DNA of 64,000 nt from Antedon mediterranea. Taxonomy: Eukaryota > Echinodermata > Crinoidea > Comatulida > Antedonidae. Location: NCBI RefSeq assembly GCF_964355755.1, contig NC_092673.1:18049001-18113000 (forward strand), written 5' to 3'. The position numbers and the translations under genes are program-made. The notes under the pieces were generated by a model. It had not been told where the DNA came from. It saw only the letters and a program-made list of their open reading frames with translations, and ran no database searches. Positions 31,109 through 42,772 of this stretch are shown here, in pieces; position 1 is the first letter of the stretch; every line of letters begins with the position of its first letter.

Positions 31109-31772
31109 ACTCCACTCCACTCCATTTTTTGAATAACAATTGATTTAAGCAAGAAGAATATGTGCTACTCCAGACCTCAATGCCATAAAACGAATAATGG
31201 ATTAATAAATGAATTGTAGATTATAATATGATGTCTTGAGGAACAAAATATCTCAACTTAAATAATATGCCTATTTCTTACACTTACATTTTGGGCATAA
31301 ACTATCACAATTATTTTTCCATGGAAGAAATTTATCAAATTTGACTCCCAACAACAACAAACAAGACTTCATCTACCTCATTGATTACATTCTCTCCAAT
31401 ATACAGACATCCAATTTTTTGTTAAATGTTTCTTCTGTTTTGAAAAATAATCCAAAGGTCAAAGTCACAATCCACTCTTGATTCCCTCTTTTATAAAAAA
31501 ACATTTGTAAAAAAAAAATAGTTCAAGGAATCCAGCCTTGCTTGTCAAATGAAACGACAACATTGATTTCAAGATTTTTGTAAAATACAGCTTTCTTAAA
31601 ACAAAACTTTACAAATTTCAATTTTGTTTACCGTTTCAAATTCTATTATTGATTTTATAAAAAGATTAAAAAGAAAATTAGACTTTTAGTTTCCTCAAGG
31701 AAATTGAGTAATTGTGTATTAAAAAGACCACAGACCAAAGAAATCATGAAATGAAATAAAGTAGGTAATGCC

Positions 31773-32147
31773 GTAGTAGACAGTTGTCAACATATTGAAG
31801 CAGTAACTCGGTTGTCAATTCTCTACTCAATACTGTAGTAGACAGTTGTCAACATATTGAAGCTGTAACTCAGTTGTCAATTGTGTACTCAATGCTGTAG
31901 TAGACAGTTGTCAACATATTGAAGCTGTAACTCAGTTGTCAATTGTGTACTCAATGCTGTAGTAGACAGTTGTCAACATATTGAAGCTGTAACTCAGTTG
32001 TCAATTGTGTACTCAATGCTGTAGTAGACAGTTGTAAAAATATTGAAGCTGTAACTCAGTTGTCAATTGTGTACTCAATGCTGTAGTAGACAGTTGTCAA
32101 CATATTGAAGCTGTAACTCAGTTGTCAAATTGTCTACTCATTTATTT
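31773..32147 (+). repeat. 62-bp minisatellite, six copies
   Basis: Unit GTAGTAGACAGTTGTCAACA-TATTGAAGCTGTAACTCAG-TTGTCAATTGTGTACTCAATGCT. Starts at 31773, 31835, 31897, 31959, 32021 and 32083. The first unit has the most changes. Each unit carries GTTGTCAA twice. Confidence 0.95.
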
Positions 32148-32304
32148 GTCATTTCATATTGAAAACCAATTACTCTTACTATTTGAAAATGGACAGACAG
32201 ACATGCTTACTGTTTTTATATGATTACAGCTTAGATATCTAAAGTTACATAATTAGCATACACATTTTGCTTGGTAGGATATGGGAACAAAAAGTGTTTT
32301 TTTT

Positions 32305-33610
32305 TTCAAATATTGATACAGTATTTTATAGTTAGATGGACAATTAGAGATGCCGCTACAATCTTATTGTTTAAAGTGTATTTTGCAGCTATTATTGATT
32401 GGTAGCACATCAAATATTGATACAGTATTTAGTTAGATGGACAATTAGAGATGCCGCTACAATCTTATTGTTCAAAGTGTATTTTGCAGCTATTATTGAT
32501 TGGTAGCACATCAAATATTGATACAGTATTTAGTTAGATGGACAATTAGAGATGCCCCTACAATCTTATTGTTCAAAGTGTATAATTACAGCTATTATTG
32601 ATTGGTAGCACATCAAATATTGATACAGTATTTAGTTAGATGGACAATTAGAGATGCCCCTACAATCTTATTGTTCAAAGTGTATAATTACAGCTATTAT
32701 TGATTGGTAGCACATCAAATATTGATACAGTATTTAGTTAGATGGACAATTAGAGATGCCCCTACAATCTTATTGTTCAAAGTGTATATTGCAGCTATTA
32801 TTGATTGGTAGCACATCAAATATTGATACAGTATTTAGTTAGATGGACAATTAGAGATGCCCCTACAATCTTATTGTTCAAAGTGTATTTTGCAGCTATT
32901 ATTGATTGGTAGCACATCAAATATTGATACAGTATTTAGTTAGATGGACAATTAGAGATGCCCCTACAATCTTATTGTTCAAAGTGTACATTGCAGCTAT
33001 TATTGATTGGTAGCACATCAAATATTGATACAGTATTTAGTTAGATGGACAATTAGAGATGCCGCTACAATCTTATTGTTTAAAGTGTATAATTACAGCT
33101 ATTATTGATTGGTAGCACATCAAATATTGATACAGTATTTAGTTAGATGGACAATTAGAGATGCCGCTACAATCTTATTGTTCAAAGTGTATAATTGCAG
33201 CTATTATTGATTGGTAGCACATCAAATATTGATACAGTATTTAGTTAGATGGACAATTAGAGATGCCGCTACAATCTTATTGTTTAAAGTGTATAATTGC
33301 AGCTATTATTGATTGGTAGCACATCAAATATTGATACAGTATTTAGTTAGATGGACAATTAGAGATGCCGCTACAATCTTATTGTTCAAAGTGTATAATT
33401 GCAGCTATTATTGATTGGTAGCACATCAAATATTGATACAGTATTTAGTTAGATGGACAATTAGAGATGCCGCTACAATCTTATTGTTTAAAGTGTATAA
33501 TTGCAGCTATTATTGATTGGTAGCACATCAAATATTGATACAGTATTTAGTTAGATGGACAATTAGAGATGCCGCTACAATCTTATTGTTTAAAGTGTAC
33601 ATTGCAGCTA
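32305..33610 (+). repeat. 100-105-bp minisatellite, about 13 copies
   Basis: Unit CAAATATTGATACAGTATTT-AGTTAGATGGACAATTAGAG-ATGCCGCTACAATCTTATTG-TTCAAAGTGTATAATTGCAG-CTATTATTGATTGGTAGCACAT. Variants GCCGC/GCCCC, TTCAAA/TTTAAA and GTATAATT/GTATTTT/GTACATT are clustered, giving blocks of like units. No gene seen within it. Confidence 0.95.
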
Positions 33611-34680
33611 TAAACATGTTAAAGTAAAATAATAATTTGATAAATGAAAACAATTCAAATTAATAAGAGGACGCAATAGGATATGATGGCAGCAAATATG
33701 TGTTTGATGGTGATAAAATGATTACTGATAATAATGTTGCTATTTTTTTGTATTAATAACTATGGTAGTTATGATTAATGATGCTAAGTTGTATTTTAAA
33801 TCAAGAAATCATGTAATAATTAGACCATGACAATCTAAATGTATTGTAACCAAGACAATAATATTTTCCACTCAACAATATAATTTTTTTGTGGATAAAT
33901 TCAAAAGCTGTAGGAATCCTTGTATTTATAGTACAGAGATTTTTACAAAAAATGACCAAATTGATAATTATAACTATTAATGATGTGCAATTGTCAGTCT
34001 GTGTTAACTGTCACCATTTTTAATTCATATTTTGCGATATCAATGTTGTCATTCTTCATGCTGCATTTTGGTTAATAGGCCTAACAATAAATATAATAAG
34101 TCAATTTACATTAATATTTTGTTCTTTCTTTTCTAAGTTTGCAAAATTACAAAAACAAAACATGACAAACACATATCTGTGTTTGTTCTGTTTTGTTTTT
34201 GTAATTTTGAACATATTTACATTAATTATAAATAACTAACATGTGCATATTATGCAAATTAGACCTGAGGTAAAACGGAAGTACAGAACGATGTTTAAAC
34301 ATAATGATTTGAATAAATAAATGTTTTTGTACAGAACTGAATTATATTTTTTATATGAATGAATTTTCTAATACCTATTTGTTAAAAATGAAATGTTTTA
34401 TATTTTGATATTTTTCACTTTTAATTCAATTTTGTAAATTAAAACTCAATTAAGTATTTATGCTGCTGTGTTTTAATGTTTATATTCATATATTCTTAAA
34501 TAAATACTAATGAATGAAAAGCTTTTTGTTTGTTTGTAAGGATTGTGTGTTTGTTTGGAAGGGGGAGATTTTAACATCGGAGAGATCATTATACTGTATT
34601 AAAATGTACGTGGTTTGCTATTCATCGTATATTATACAAAATATCCATTCCACCAATCCAGAGAGTAATAAAGTTCTTCG
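33611..34680. other. Intergenic AT-rich DNA with one hairpin
   Basis: No gene recognised. A 68-bp near-palindrome lies at 34142-34209. The ORF at 34514-34858 has no domain and is not called. Confidence 0.5.
34142..34209. repeat. 68-bp hairpin
   Basis: CAAAATTACAAAAACAAAAC and CAAACACA on the left are mirrored by TGTGTTTG and GTTTTGTTTTTGTAATTTTG on the right, with a loop of a few bases. Possibly a short foldback repeat. Confidence 0.8.
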
Positions 34681-35503
34681 ATATTACCATGGATTAAAGA
34701 ATAGAAGGATATGCATCGACGGTGACATCAAACGATTTTACAACGCGCTTGCCTATACTAAAGCACTGCTGCCAATCAAACAAACACGTTCATTGAACTC
34801 CGTGTCTCTAACCGCGGCCCTCTGTAAAACGCTGCGAATCAACTGTTACATTTTTTGAGACCAAAACGTAACCATGTAGAAATCGTATGCGCAGTCTGAA
34901 TGTTCTATTGACATGTCTGCGTCGATGATTAATTGATAACAAACATATATTGCTGAATAATTCTGTTTTAGTTTCATCACAATCGGACTACGAAAAGTTC
35001 ACTTTCTTACGACTGGTAATTTTAAGTAGTTGGTAATATTAATAAAATATGCAATTTTTATATTTGAATTATCATTATTTGCCTGCCATCTTCTGTCATT
35101 AAAAATTGCGTTAATCTATAGAATATTAAATTATGCATTTGACCATGTATGTTGTTAGCGTGGCCGGTGTTCAGACATACACCAATCGTGTTTTTTAATA
35201 TATGGCTAAGCAGTGGTTTCTTCATAAATCTCCTTAATTATCGATGTGATTATATTTAAACTGTAGTGCCTGGTGATTGGCTAGTGGTTATGTCATCCAC
35301 ATCACCGGGCCTAATTGAATGAAAACAGCGATCCCTGATCCGGGATTGGCTGGCTATGTATAGTTGCGATTCGTTACCTAGCGGTCGTTTTGAAAAGTAC
35401 ACGCAGGGCAAACTTGATCACGAACAAACGAAGTAGGCCTACCTATTATTATTCACACAAGAAGTAAGACAACGGTGAGTATTTAAGATTAGCCTAGGCC
35501 TAC

Positions 35504-36091
35504 TGTGATATAAAGATATACTGTTATATTTAAGAAATTGACCTTTGTATCGGAATTCAGATAGGTTCACAAACTTGACCCAGAAAGTCCGAAGGAGAGT
35601 TTGTCCAGATGTTTTAATGACCATTTAGTTTATAATAGAATCCCTAAAGAAAACACTTAGCTTAATTTTGTGACTTTCCCATCGTTAAACCAGGAGTATT
35701 CGACACTATTTAAGTACAGATTTGACAGTGTCATCCATCACAGAAATACCTTATGACACCGTTAATCACTCCCACTTAAACACCCCTGGATCAACTTAGG
35801 ACCAATCGTTACCCTCACAGATGATGTAATGACATTATGCAAATGAACTGAGCCAATATACTCCCAAGTTTCAGAAGGGCCCAGACACACCTTACAACCA
35901 CTTCTCCAGAAGCAGACCTACACACTTCACACCTCACCGACAGCATCATTGATCCTCCGCGTTCCTTATCTATACTTATAGTTGTATATTGTACTGAAGT
36001 ATTATACTGAATAAATAATATATGTGTTACGACAGTCAAGCGAGTCAGAGTCCTTCATTAGTACCTCAACAACCCGAAACATTATATTACA
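35504..36091 (+). repeat. 5' LTR of the young element
   Basis: 588 bp, TG...CA. Contains ACTATTTAAG (possible TATA region) and CTGAATAAATAAT (polyadenylation signal) close to the 3' end. Confidence 0.93.
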
Positions 36092-36221
36092 TGGTGGAAG
36101 ACCCAAATTTCATAAGGAACGGAGTGAGAAAACAAGAAATAAACACTTAACAAGACACGAAGACGAAGACGAAGACAAAAATAACCATATTTGTTTGAAA
36201 GGAGAGAAATTTACTTTGACT

Positions 36222-36427
36222 CAAAAGACAAGCTGAAATTATATTTGAATGAGATCGAGACAAGCAGAAATTTGATCAAATTATTACCATTGGATGAAGA
36301 CAAAAAAGATAATCGAGGAAGACACAAAAGACAAGCTGAAATTATATTTGAATGAAATCGAGACAAGCAGAAATTTTATGAAATTATAACCATTGGATAA
36401 AGACAAAGAAGATAATCGAGGAAGACC
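36222..36427 (+). repeat. Internal 103-bp tandem duplication in the young LTR element
   Basis: CAAAAGACAAGCTGAAATTA...GATAATCGAGGAAGAC occurs twice in a row, with about seven differences (GAGATCG/GAAATCG, TGATC/TATGA, GATGAAG/GATAAAG). The copies diverge more than the LTRs do, so the duplication predates this insertion. Confidence 0.85.
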
Positions 36428-36910
36428 CAAGAAGAATCAAAACAGAAGCAAGCGGACAAGAACTGTTTCGTTTAGAGACTTTCAACTTCACGCCGTTTTT
36501 TTCGATCGTTTTTTTAACATTTACCTTTTTTTGAACATTGATGAACACCTTTCGCATTTTTTTTAATTCGTTGTTTGAAAATTTGAACATTGATGAGCAC
36601 CTTTAACATTTCTTTAATTCGTTGTTTGAACATTTAGACATTTTTGAACACTTTTTGCATTCCTTTAATTCATTTTTAATTGGATCCGAAGCATTTGGGG
36701 TAAGTCAAAACCATTTTGATTTTTGATTTGTAACCTTGATTGAAATAGTGAGAGTTTACATATATACACACTAAAATTGTTTTTTAAATTGTTAAATAAT
36801 TGTTGAATAAACCCACCGATAATAATGAGAAAATTCAGAACACCGTTAACGTAGTAAATGACGAAAACAATGTTTAATTTATCGACGAACATGATAGGAC
36901 ACCAACCCAA

Positions 36911-37330
36911 TTGCAATCAGATACCCTTACACATCCAACTAAGATAGAACCCCTTAACTTGCAACCTTACATTGACTGTGTAGAGAATAACATGGGATTA
37001 GCAGCCCCATTCCAAATGAAAGAAGAACAAATCAAGGAACAAACTAATTTAATTATGACAGCACCTAATGATTCAAGTATGACATTAAACCGAGGTAGAT
37101 TTAAAGCAGGACATTTCCAAGTTTTAGTTTCGTATTCTAAACCGACTTCAGTCAAACGCAACACTGATAAAACAAAACACGAATCTAATGATCGCAAATT
37201 TTGGTGGAATATTGACAGATATAACGATACAGATAAATTAATTAAAGAGATCATTAATGATAAACAGATACCGATAAGTGGATCGCCAAAACGATTCATA
37301 AAACGTTTGTATAATGCAACGAATTACTGA
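36911..37330 (+). CDS. Unrecognised ORF in the young LTR element (about 130 codons)
   Basis: The only sizeable plus-strand frame of the interior, TGA... ended by TAA-type stop at 37328-37330. It contains RGRFKAGHFQVLVSYSKPTS and KFWWNIDRYNDTDKLIKEI, near-balanced charge, no zinc knuckle, no protease or RT motif. The first in-frame ATG is at 36991 (MGLAAPFQMKEEQ), and the codon at 36911 is TTG. It may be a gag remnant or meaningless. Confidence 0.3.
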   Translation: MQSDTLTHPTKIEPLNLQPYIDCVENNMGLAAPFQMKEEQIKEQTNLIMTAPNDSSMTLNRGRFKAGHFQVLVSYSKPTSVKRNTDKTKHESNDRKFWWNIDRYNDTDKLIKEIINDKQIPISGSPKRFIKRLYNATNY

Positions 37331-38231
37331 TTTAATTTTTTTGCAAGATTATTTTTAAATTACGACATTTGCTAAATTAATGATAGCATAGTCTACGTAT
37401 TTGATGAGATTTGTTTAGTAATGATGTGATTTCAGTTAAAAAAAGAATTGAATTTATGTTTAAGTATTGATTTTGTAACGAGTTTGATAATGATTAATTT
37501 TGAATTTTGATGATCGATATATTGAGATATTGAAAAGAACGACAATCATTTTGTAACAAATATTTTGTTTAACCTTGAGTCGTTAATCTCAAGCATTAAT
37601 TAATTGATATACAAGAACAGGAGATTTTCTTAGTACTTTTAATTGTAATTTTTTTAACATTGAGTACAAAAGTCGAATTTGTCGACCGATTGAAATCGTA
37701 ATTACCTGTGAATATAAATGCTTAAATCGATAAAGTTGTGACGATAATGATATATTGTGGATAAGTTTGTGTCAACGGGACACACACATTTGTTTCTTTA
37801 AAGTTTTAAGTGATTAAGTTTGATATTTTGATTTTAGGCTAATCAGCCACAGTTTCTTGAGTTTTATATTTTAATTTGATGATTTATGTTTGAAGACCAT
37901 TAGAACGCGATGAGTTGTCGCACGATTTGATGTATGTTCAATGTAACATACTATTTTTAAGTTTTGTAATTTTATTTTTAACTGATTTATGTTTGATTTA
38001 CGCGAATTTTATACCAAATTCATTTTAACTTCAATTTTTTAAAGAGAGAGAAGAGAGAGAGTGAAAGTGATAAGGTTACACTTCAGAGTCAATGGTTTTG
38101 GCTAACTCAATTTTTGCATATATGTATAATAATGTTTTTTTCTTTTATATAACTTTAATTTTGCATGCCACTATTATAACCATTTTTATATGTTAAATAG
38201 ATTAGAAAAAAAAAAAAGGGAAACAGAGGGA

Positions 38232-38819
38232 TGTGATATAAAGATATACTTTTATATTTAAGAAATTGACCTTTGTATCGGAATTCAGATAGGTTCACAA
38301 ACTTGACCCAGAAAGTCCGAAGGAGAGTTTGTCCAGATGTTTTAATGACCATTTAGTTTATAATAGAATCCCTAAAGAAAACACTTAGCTTAATTTTGTG
38401 ACTTTCCCATCGTTAAACCAGGAGTATTCGACACTATTTAAGTACAGATTTGACAGTGTCATCCATCACAGAAATACCTTATGACACCGTTAATCACTCC
38501 CACTTAAACACCCCTGGATCAACTTAGGACCAATCGTTACCCTCACAGATGATGTAATGACATTATGCAAATGAACTGAGCCAATATACTCCCAAGTTTC
38601 AGAAGGGCCCAGACACACCTTACAACCACTTCTCCAGAAGCAGACCTACACACTTCACACCTCACCGACAGCATCATTGATCCTCCGCGTTCCTTATCTA
38701 TACTTATAGTTGTATATTGTACTGAAGTATTATACTGAATAAATAATATATGTGTTACGACAGTCAAGCGAGTCAGAGTCCTTCATTAGTACCTCAACAA
38801 CCCGAAACATTATATTACA
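38232..38819 (+). repeat. 3' LTR of the young element
   Basis: 588 bp, same sequence as the 5' LTR except one visible base. Preceded directly by the polypurine tract and followed by the CTAC duplication. Confidence 0.93.
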
Positions 38820-39764
38820 CTACCTAGGCAGTATCAATGTCGGCAAATCATAGGGTTTACTAGCCCAGTTTAGCCTAGTTAGTACAAGGCCTAGCTAGGC
38901 TAGCATTCTTGTAATTTTACAACAAATGAGACAACTAATAGTTATTGTCTCAGATGTAGGGCTACTACAGGTCATAAAATGCTACTTTAATCATCATAAA
39001 AAAATCATTAGCGTAGATCAATCACGGCAGAAACCAACATAGTCAATAGTTGACCATCTACAAACATCATGCAACCAAAGAACGCGCGAAAGAAGCGTAG
39101 CCAACAAGGTTAAATGTCGTTGCACATGTGCAGTAAACAATATATTAGGCACGCGACCGTTTCGTTGTTACCATGCGGTTAATTAAACTGTAACATTGTG
39201 GGCGGTCCGCAGTCTGTCGGCGAGAGTCAAGGAACCCTTGATCTCACGTCGATGCATATCCTTCTATTCTTTAATCCATGATATTACACATTACACAGCG
39301 ATGTTAAGTCGTAGGCAAAAATGGTGATTGCGCCCTCTATAAAAAATAAAAGTTTATTCACCCAACAAACCACTCAACAACATGCATGGGATGCCGAAGA
39401 ATGTCAAACACAAGAAGTAAGTTTTTGTTTCATTATTATCATTACTGTATCCTAGGCCTACAAACTTAGTACTATATTATATCGGCCTATATAGGCCTAG
39501 CTAGGCTAGTTCTAACTAGCTAGGGCAGGCCCTACCTCTAGTAGGGCTTTTAGCCCTTATAGCTAGGCCTATTCTATATACTATAGTGGGCCTAGGCTAG
39601 GCCCCTAGCTAGTAGAATAAAGACAGGCCTGCTGAGGGAGTCTCCACAACTTGTCGTTAGAGAACAGACATCAACTGCATTGTGATTGGTCCTAAGACGA
39701 ACATAAACACATGGATGGATGAGGATGTAGGGGGATTCTGGGTTTATAATTGCTTTTAAATATC
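38820..39764. other. Intergenic DNA rich in TAGGCCTA/CTAGGC words, with a promoter-like spot
   Basis: 39440-39620 is crowded with CTAGG/CCTAG palindromes (TAGGCCTA, GCTAGGCTAG). At 39336-39351 CTATAAAAAATAAAAG resembles a TATA box, followed by CATGGGATGCCGAAGAATGT and a donor-like AAGAAGTAAGTTT at about 39415. I could not find a convincing next exon, so no gene is called. Confidence 0.35.
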
Positions 39765-39772
39765 GTTTTTTA

Positions 39773-40675
39773 GGCGCTAGTTCCGTTTCGCACCTGTCGT
39801 TTATTTCGACTCAAAATTGGTTAAGTAACTTTATCGTGAGTACCACACCTTAGAATTAGGCCTCAAAAATACTTTTACGAAGGAGATCACACAAAAAGTA
39901 AAAAATAAATCCTTTAATGAATGAATTTACAGACGTGTTTCTCGCACATCGGTTTGTGAATTTCGCATACTCCATGTTCAATGTTGTTGTTTCTATGGAG
40001 CGCCAAAAGAGCAATCATAATAGAGGGCTAAAAACTCAGTAAATTTAATGCATTTATTGGTGAAAATTACGTTAAATTTTATCATATTTTGTCAATGTCA
40101 ACGCAACAAAAATATTACTGTTGATACTGTACATGGTTTTTGCAGGAACTTTTATTTTAGGAATGAAAATCGACAAATTCATTATCATATTACATGTACT
40201 GCTGTAAGGGTATACCTGATCTAAATAATATTCCTCTTACTCTTAGTCTATATTCTTACTCTTAGTTAGGCCTAGGGTTGGTTGCTATTTGAAAACAGCA
40301 AATTATTAGCAGTAAAATGTTACAGCATTTTTATTGACAAAATATATTAAAATTATACGTGTATTTCAATAATAAATGCATTAAAAGAAGACGCATTCCA
40401 CTGAGTTTTTAACCATCTATTGTTTTTGCTCTTTTGGCGCTCCACAGAAACGAAAATATTGAACTTCGAGTATGCTAAATTCGCGAACGGTATGCGAGAA
40501 TCATGTCTGTAAAATCATCAATTTAAGGATTTATTTGTTACTTTTTATGTGATTCTTCTTCATAAAAGTACTTATGAGGCCCAATTTTAAGGTGTAGTAT
40601 TCACAATAAGTTGCTTAACAATTTCGAGTCAAAAGGAAGTCGAAATAAAAACAGGTGCGAAACGGAACTAGCGCC
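39773..40675. mobile_element. 903-bp foldback element with 8-bp target duplication
   Basis: Ends GGCGCTAGTTCCGTTTCGCA and its reverse complement at the right. Imperfect inverted arms extend about 300 bp (CACCTG, GAGTCAAAA/GACTCAAAA, CTTTTGGCGCTCCA, AACTCAGT all recur inverted). Flanked by GTTTTTTA at 39765-39772 and 40676-40683. An 8-bp duplication fits hAT-type integration, though the tips are not the usual CAG. No coding capacity. Confidence 0.85.
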
Positions 40676-40829
40676 GTTTTTTATTAAATAAAAAATATTA
40701 TAACTAGGCTAAGCCTATATAGACATGTCAGAATGAAGAAGTAATATTAATAACGAGAAATTTAAACAATTAAATTTCATATACATTTTAGGGTAAATTC
40801 ATGGAGAGTCTGTTTTTCAGCAGCTTAAG

Positions 40830-42396
40830 CCTGGTTTCCAGTCGACGTAAGATTTGTTTCCGCTTACGATTGCGTCGTTTTCTTACGATTACGCTTGCGT
40901 TCCGATCAGTTGACCAAAAACTAACGTCGACACAAAATTGTCATAATCACGTTGGACCGCAAAAATTTAGATCATTACATGTGCTGATTCCGTCGTTACG
41001 AAAGTTGAATTAATCGCAAAGTCTGTCCTTCTTGCCCTTACGTTGAGTTGAAATTTTTCCTTGCGATTACAACACATATGACGTGATAACAAGAAATGAT
41101 TTCTGATTGGCTCATAAATTCCGCGCGAAAAGAGGAGGCCATTTTCCAAAACATAAACAGTGCAGTTAAGCTATGACATATTTTTTACATAATCTTAATT
41201 AGTTATTAATTAAAATGTTTTATCAGTTCTTCTTTTGATAGTCGCCGACAAATTTAGTCTTTTTATTTTGAGAATTATTTTATGAGCGGCTTACAATCCC
41301 ATGATTTTACCCACCCGAGAGAGCTTGTTTATCGGAGTTTTAATTTTGTGTCTGCCGCCTTTTGTTTTGATTTTCTTTGTACCACCCTGCATGGCTTAAT
41401 TATTGTTTATGATTAGACTGTTGTTATAACGTTGAATATCATGACTTGCCTACGATGTTATTTACATATACATTTTATCTATTGGTTTTTTTTACCCGGT
41501 TTTCATTTTTTTATAAATAGATAATTCAAATGATGTAGGCTAATCATTATTTATTTTCATCATCAAATTATCATAGGCCTATAAATTGCAAACACTACGG
41601 TGAATTTAATAAATATGTATTATTAATTTATTACCTAACCTACCTTCATCCTACAATTAAAACAAAATCATTACGTAATTTTTCCCCACCTGCTTTTGAA
41701 TGCAAACTATATGCCAGGTGAACATATTTTTATCCTGATGATCCTGATGATGACACTGTTCTCTAACATTTTATGACATTTTATTGCCATATAGTTTTTA
41801 ATTTAGTCTGCCTATGTGTATTATTATTATTATGTTTATATAATTATATTTAAGTAACAAGCAAGACAATTTTGTATAGTTCTCACATCTATTTTGTATT
41901 TCATCCACCTAAATTATTACATTCTATCACGAATTGAACATCATTGTGGTTCAGGTTTATTTACGTATCATTTATTGTCAACAATATTCTTATAGTTATA
42001 TACGGTACTTTCTACTTTATTTCACCTTTCCAAGCTTTAACCTTCTTGTCAACGTCACATAATCCTCGTCACTGATTGGCTGGTTCTCAAGTCAACTTTC
42101 GTAAGCGTAAGCGGAAGGGTATAAAATCGCATCGTAAGGCATGTTCATCCAGAAATTCACCGGTTTCCTGTCGAACCGTCGAATATCGACGTACTGTAAC
42201 AGATGGAAGCTTCAGTCACCGGTTTCCTGTCAAACACTTGTACTACGGCGATTTCTACTTGTGTTACGTCGTTTTGACATTTAGCTTTTTTCAACCGGTT
42301 TCCTGTCGATTTTCAATTTCCAATGTAAAAATGACGCAATCGTAAGAAAATCGTAAGAAATTCTAATTTCTTACGTCGACTGGAAACCAGGCTTTA
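40830..42396. mobile_element. Harbinger-like non-autonomous element (TTA duplication)
   Basis: Inverted ends AGCCTGGTTTCCAGTCGACG and CGTCGACTGGAAACCAGGCT with TTA on both sides, the TWA duplication of PIF/Harbinger transposons. About 1.57 kb. Subterminal ends share CTTACGATT and CGCTTACG words in both directions. No transposase or Myb-like ORF. ORFs at 40801, 42076 and 42416 overlap the ends or lie just outside and carry no domain. Confidence 0.7.
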
Positions 42397-42772
42397 GGGA
42401 AGCTCATTAATATTCATGAGATATTACAAAATCACGTCATCAGTGGATTCCAAACTCGCGACGTCATGTACGTTGTGTTTGTCGACTAATTTACATCTCT
42501 CTCCCCTGTCAAACGACGACCACCCGATCATTGTGAAATACATTTTTTGTAGATTTTGTAAGCTAGTAGAAGGCCTAAAGTGTAATAATAACAGTAGTAC
42601 AGTAGCATATATTTATTTGACATTTAATGAAATACAAAATTTAGTACAGATCATAGAGTCATAAATTATACTATTTTTACCTCTATAGTACAGATCGTAT
42701 TATCGGCTTCACGTACTAGGCCTAGCCTAAATCATTTTTTTTTATGGGTGAGAGCCATTCTGACTAGGGATT

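Larger units (their letters stand above)
35504..38819 (+). mobile_element. Young non-autonomous LTR retrotransposon
   Basis: Two 588-bp LTRs (35504-36091, 38232-38819), TGTGATATAAAG...ATTATATTACA, with one difference that I can see (ATACTGTTA versus ATACTTTTA). A 4-bp direct repeat CTAC flanks the element (35500-35503, 38820-38823). After the left LTR, TGGTGGAAGACCC is the expected primer-binding position. Before the right LTR lies a polypurine tract, aaaaaaaaagggaaacagaggga. The 2.1-kb interior has no RT, integrase or protease. Strand is set by the primer site and polypurine tract. Confidence 0.93.
34689..39290. repeat. 34-bp inverted repeat pair enclosing the young LTR element
   Basis: CATGGATTAAAGAATAGAAG followed by GATATGCATCGACG at about 34689-34722 recurs as its reverse complement at about 39250-39283. 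Without the LTR insertion the two are about 1.2 kb apart. They may be ends of an older inverted-repeat element or an unrelated inverted duplication. Confidence 0.6.

Noticed and set aside
31020-31110. tRNA gene
   Set aside because: A and B boxes are present, but the stems do not pair as a cloverleaf, and the sequence runs into a SINE body and simple tail.
36967-37299. Minus-strand 110-codon ORF in the young LTR element
   Set aside because: It is antisense to the plus-strand frame of the element, with no recognised motif.
40801-42664. ORFs at 40801, 42076 and 42416
   Set aside because: They overlap the inverted-repeat ends of the Harbinger-like element or its flanks and show no domain.
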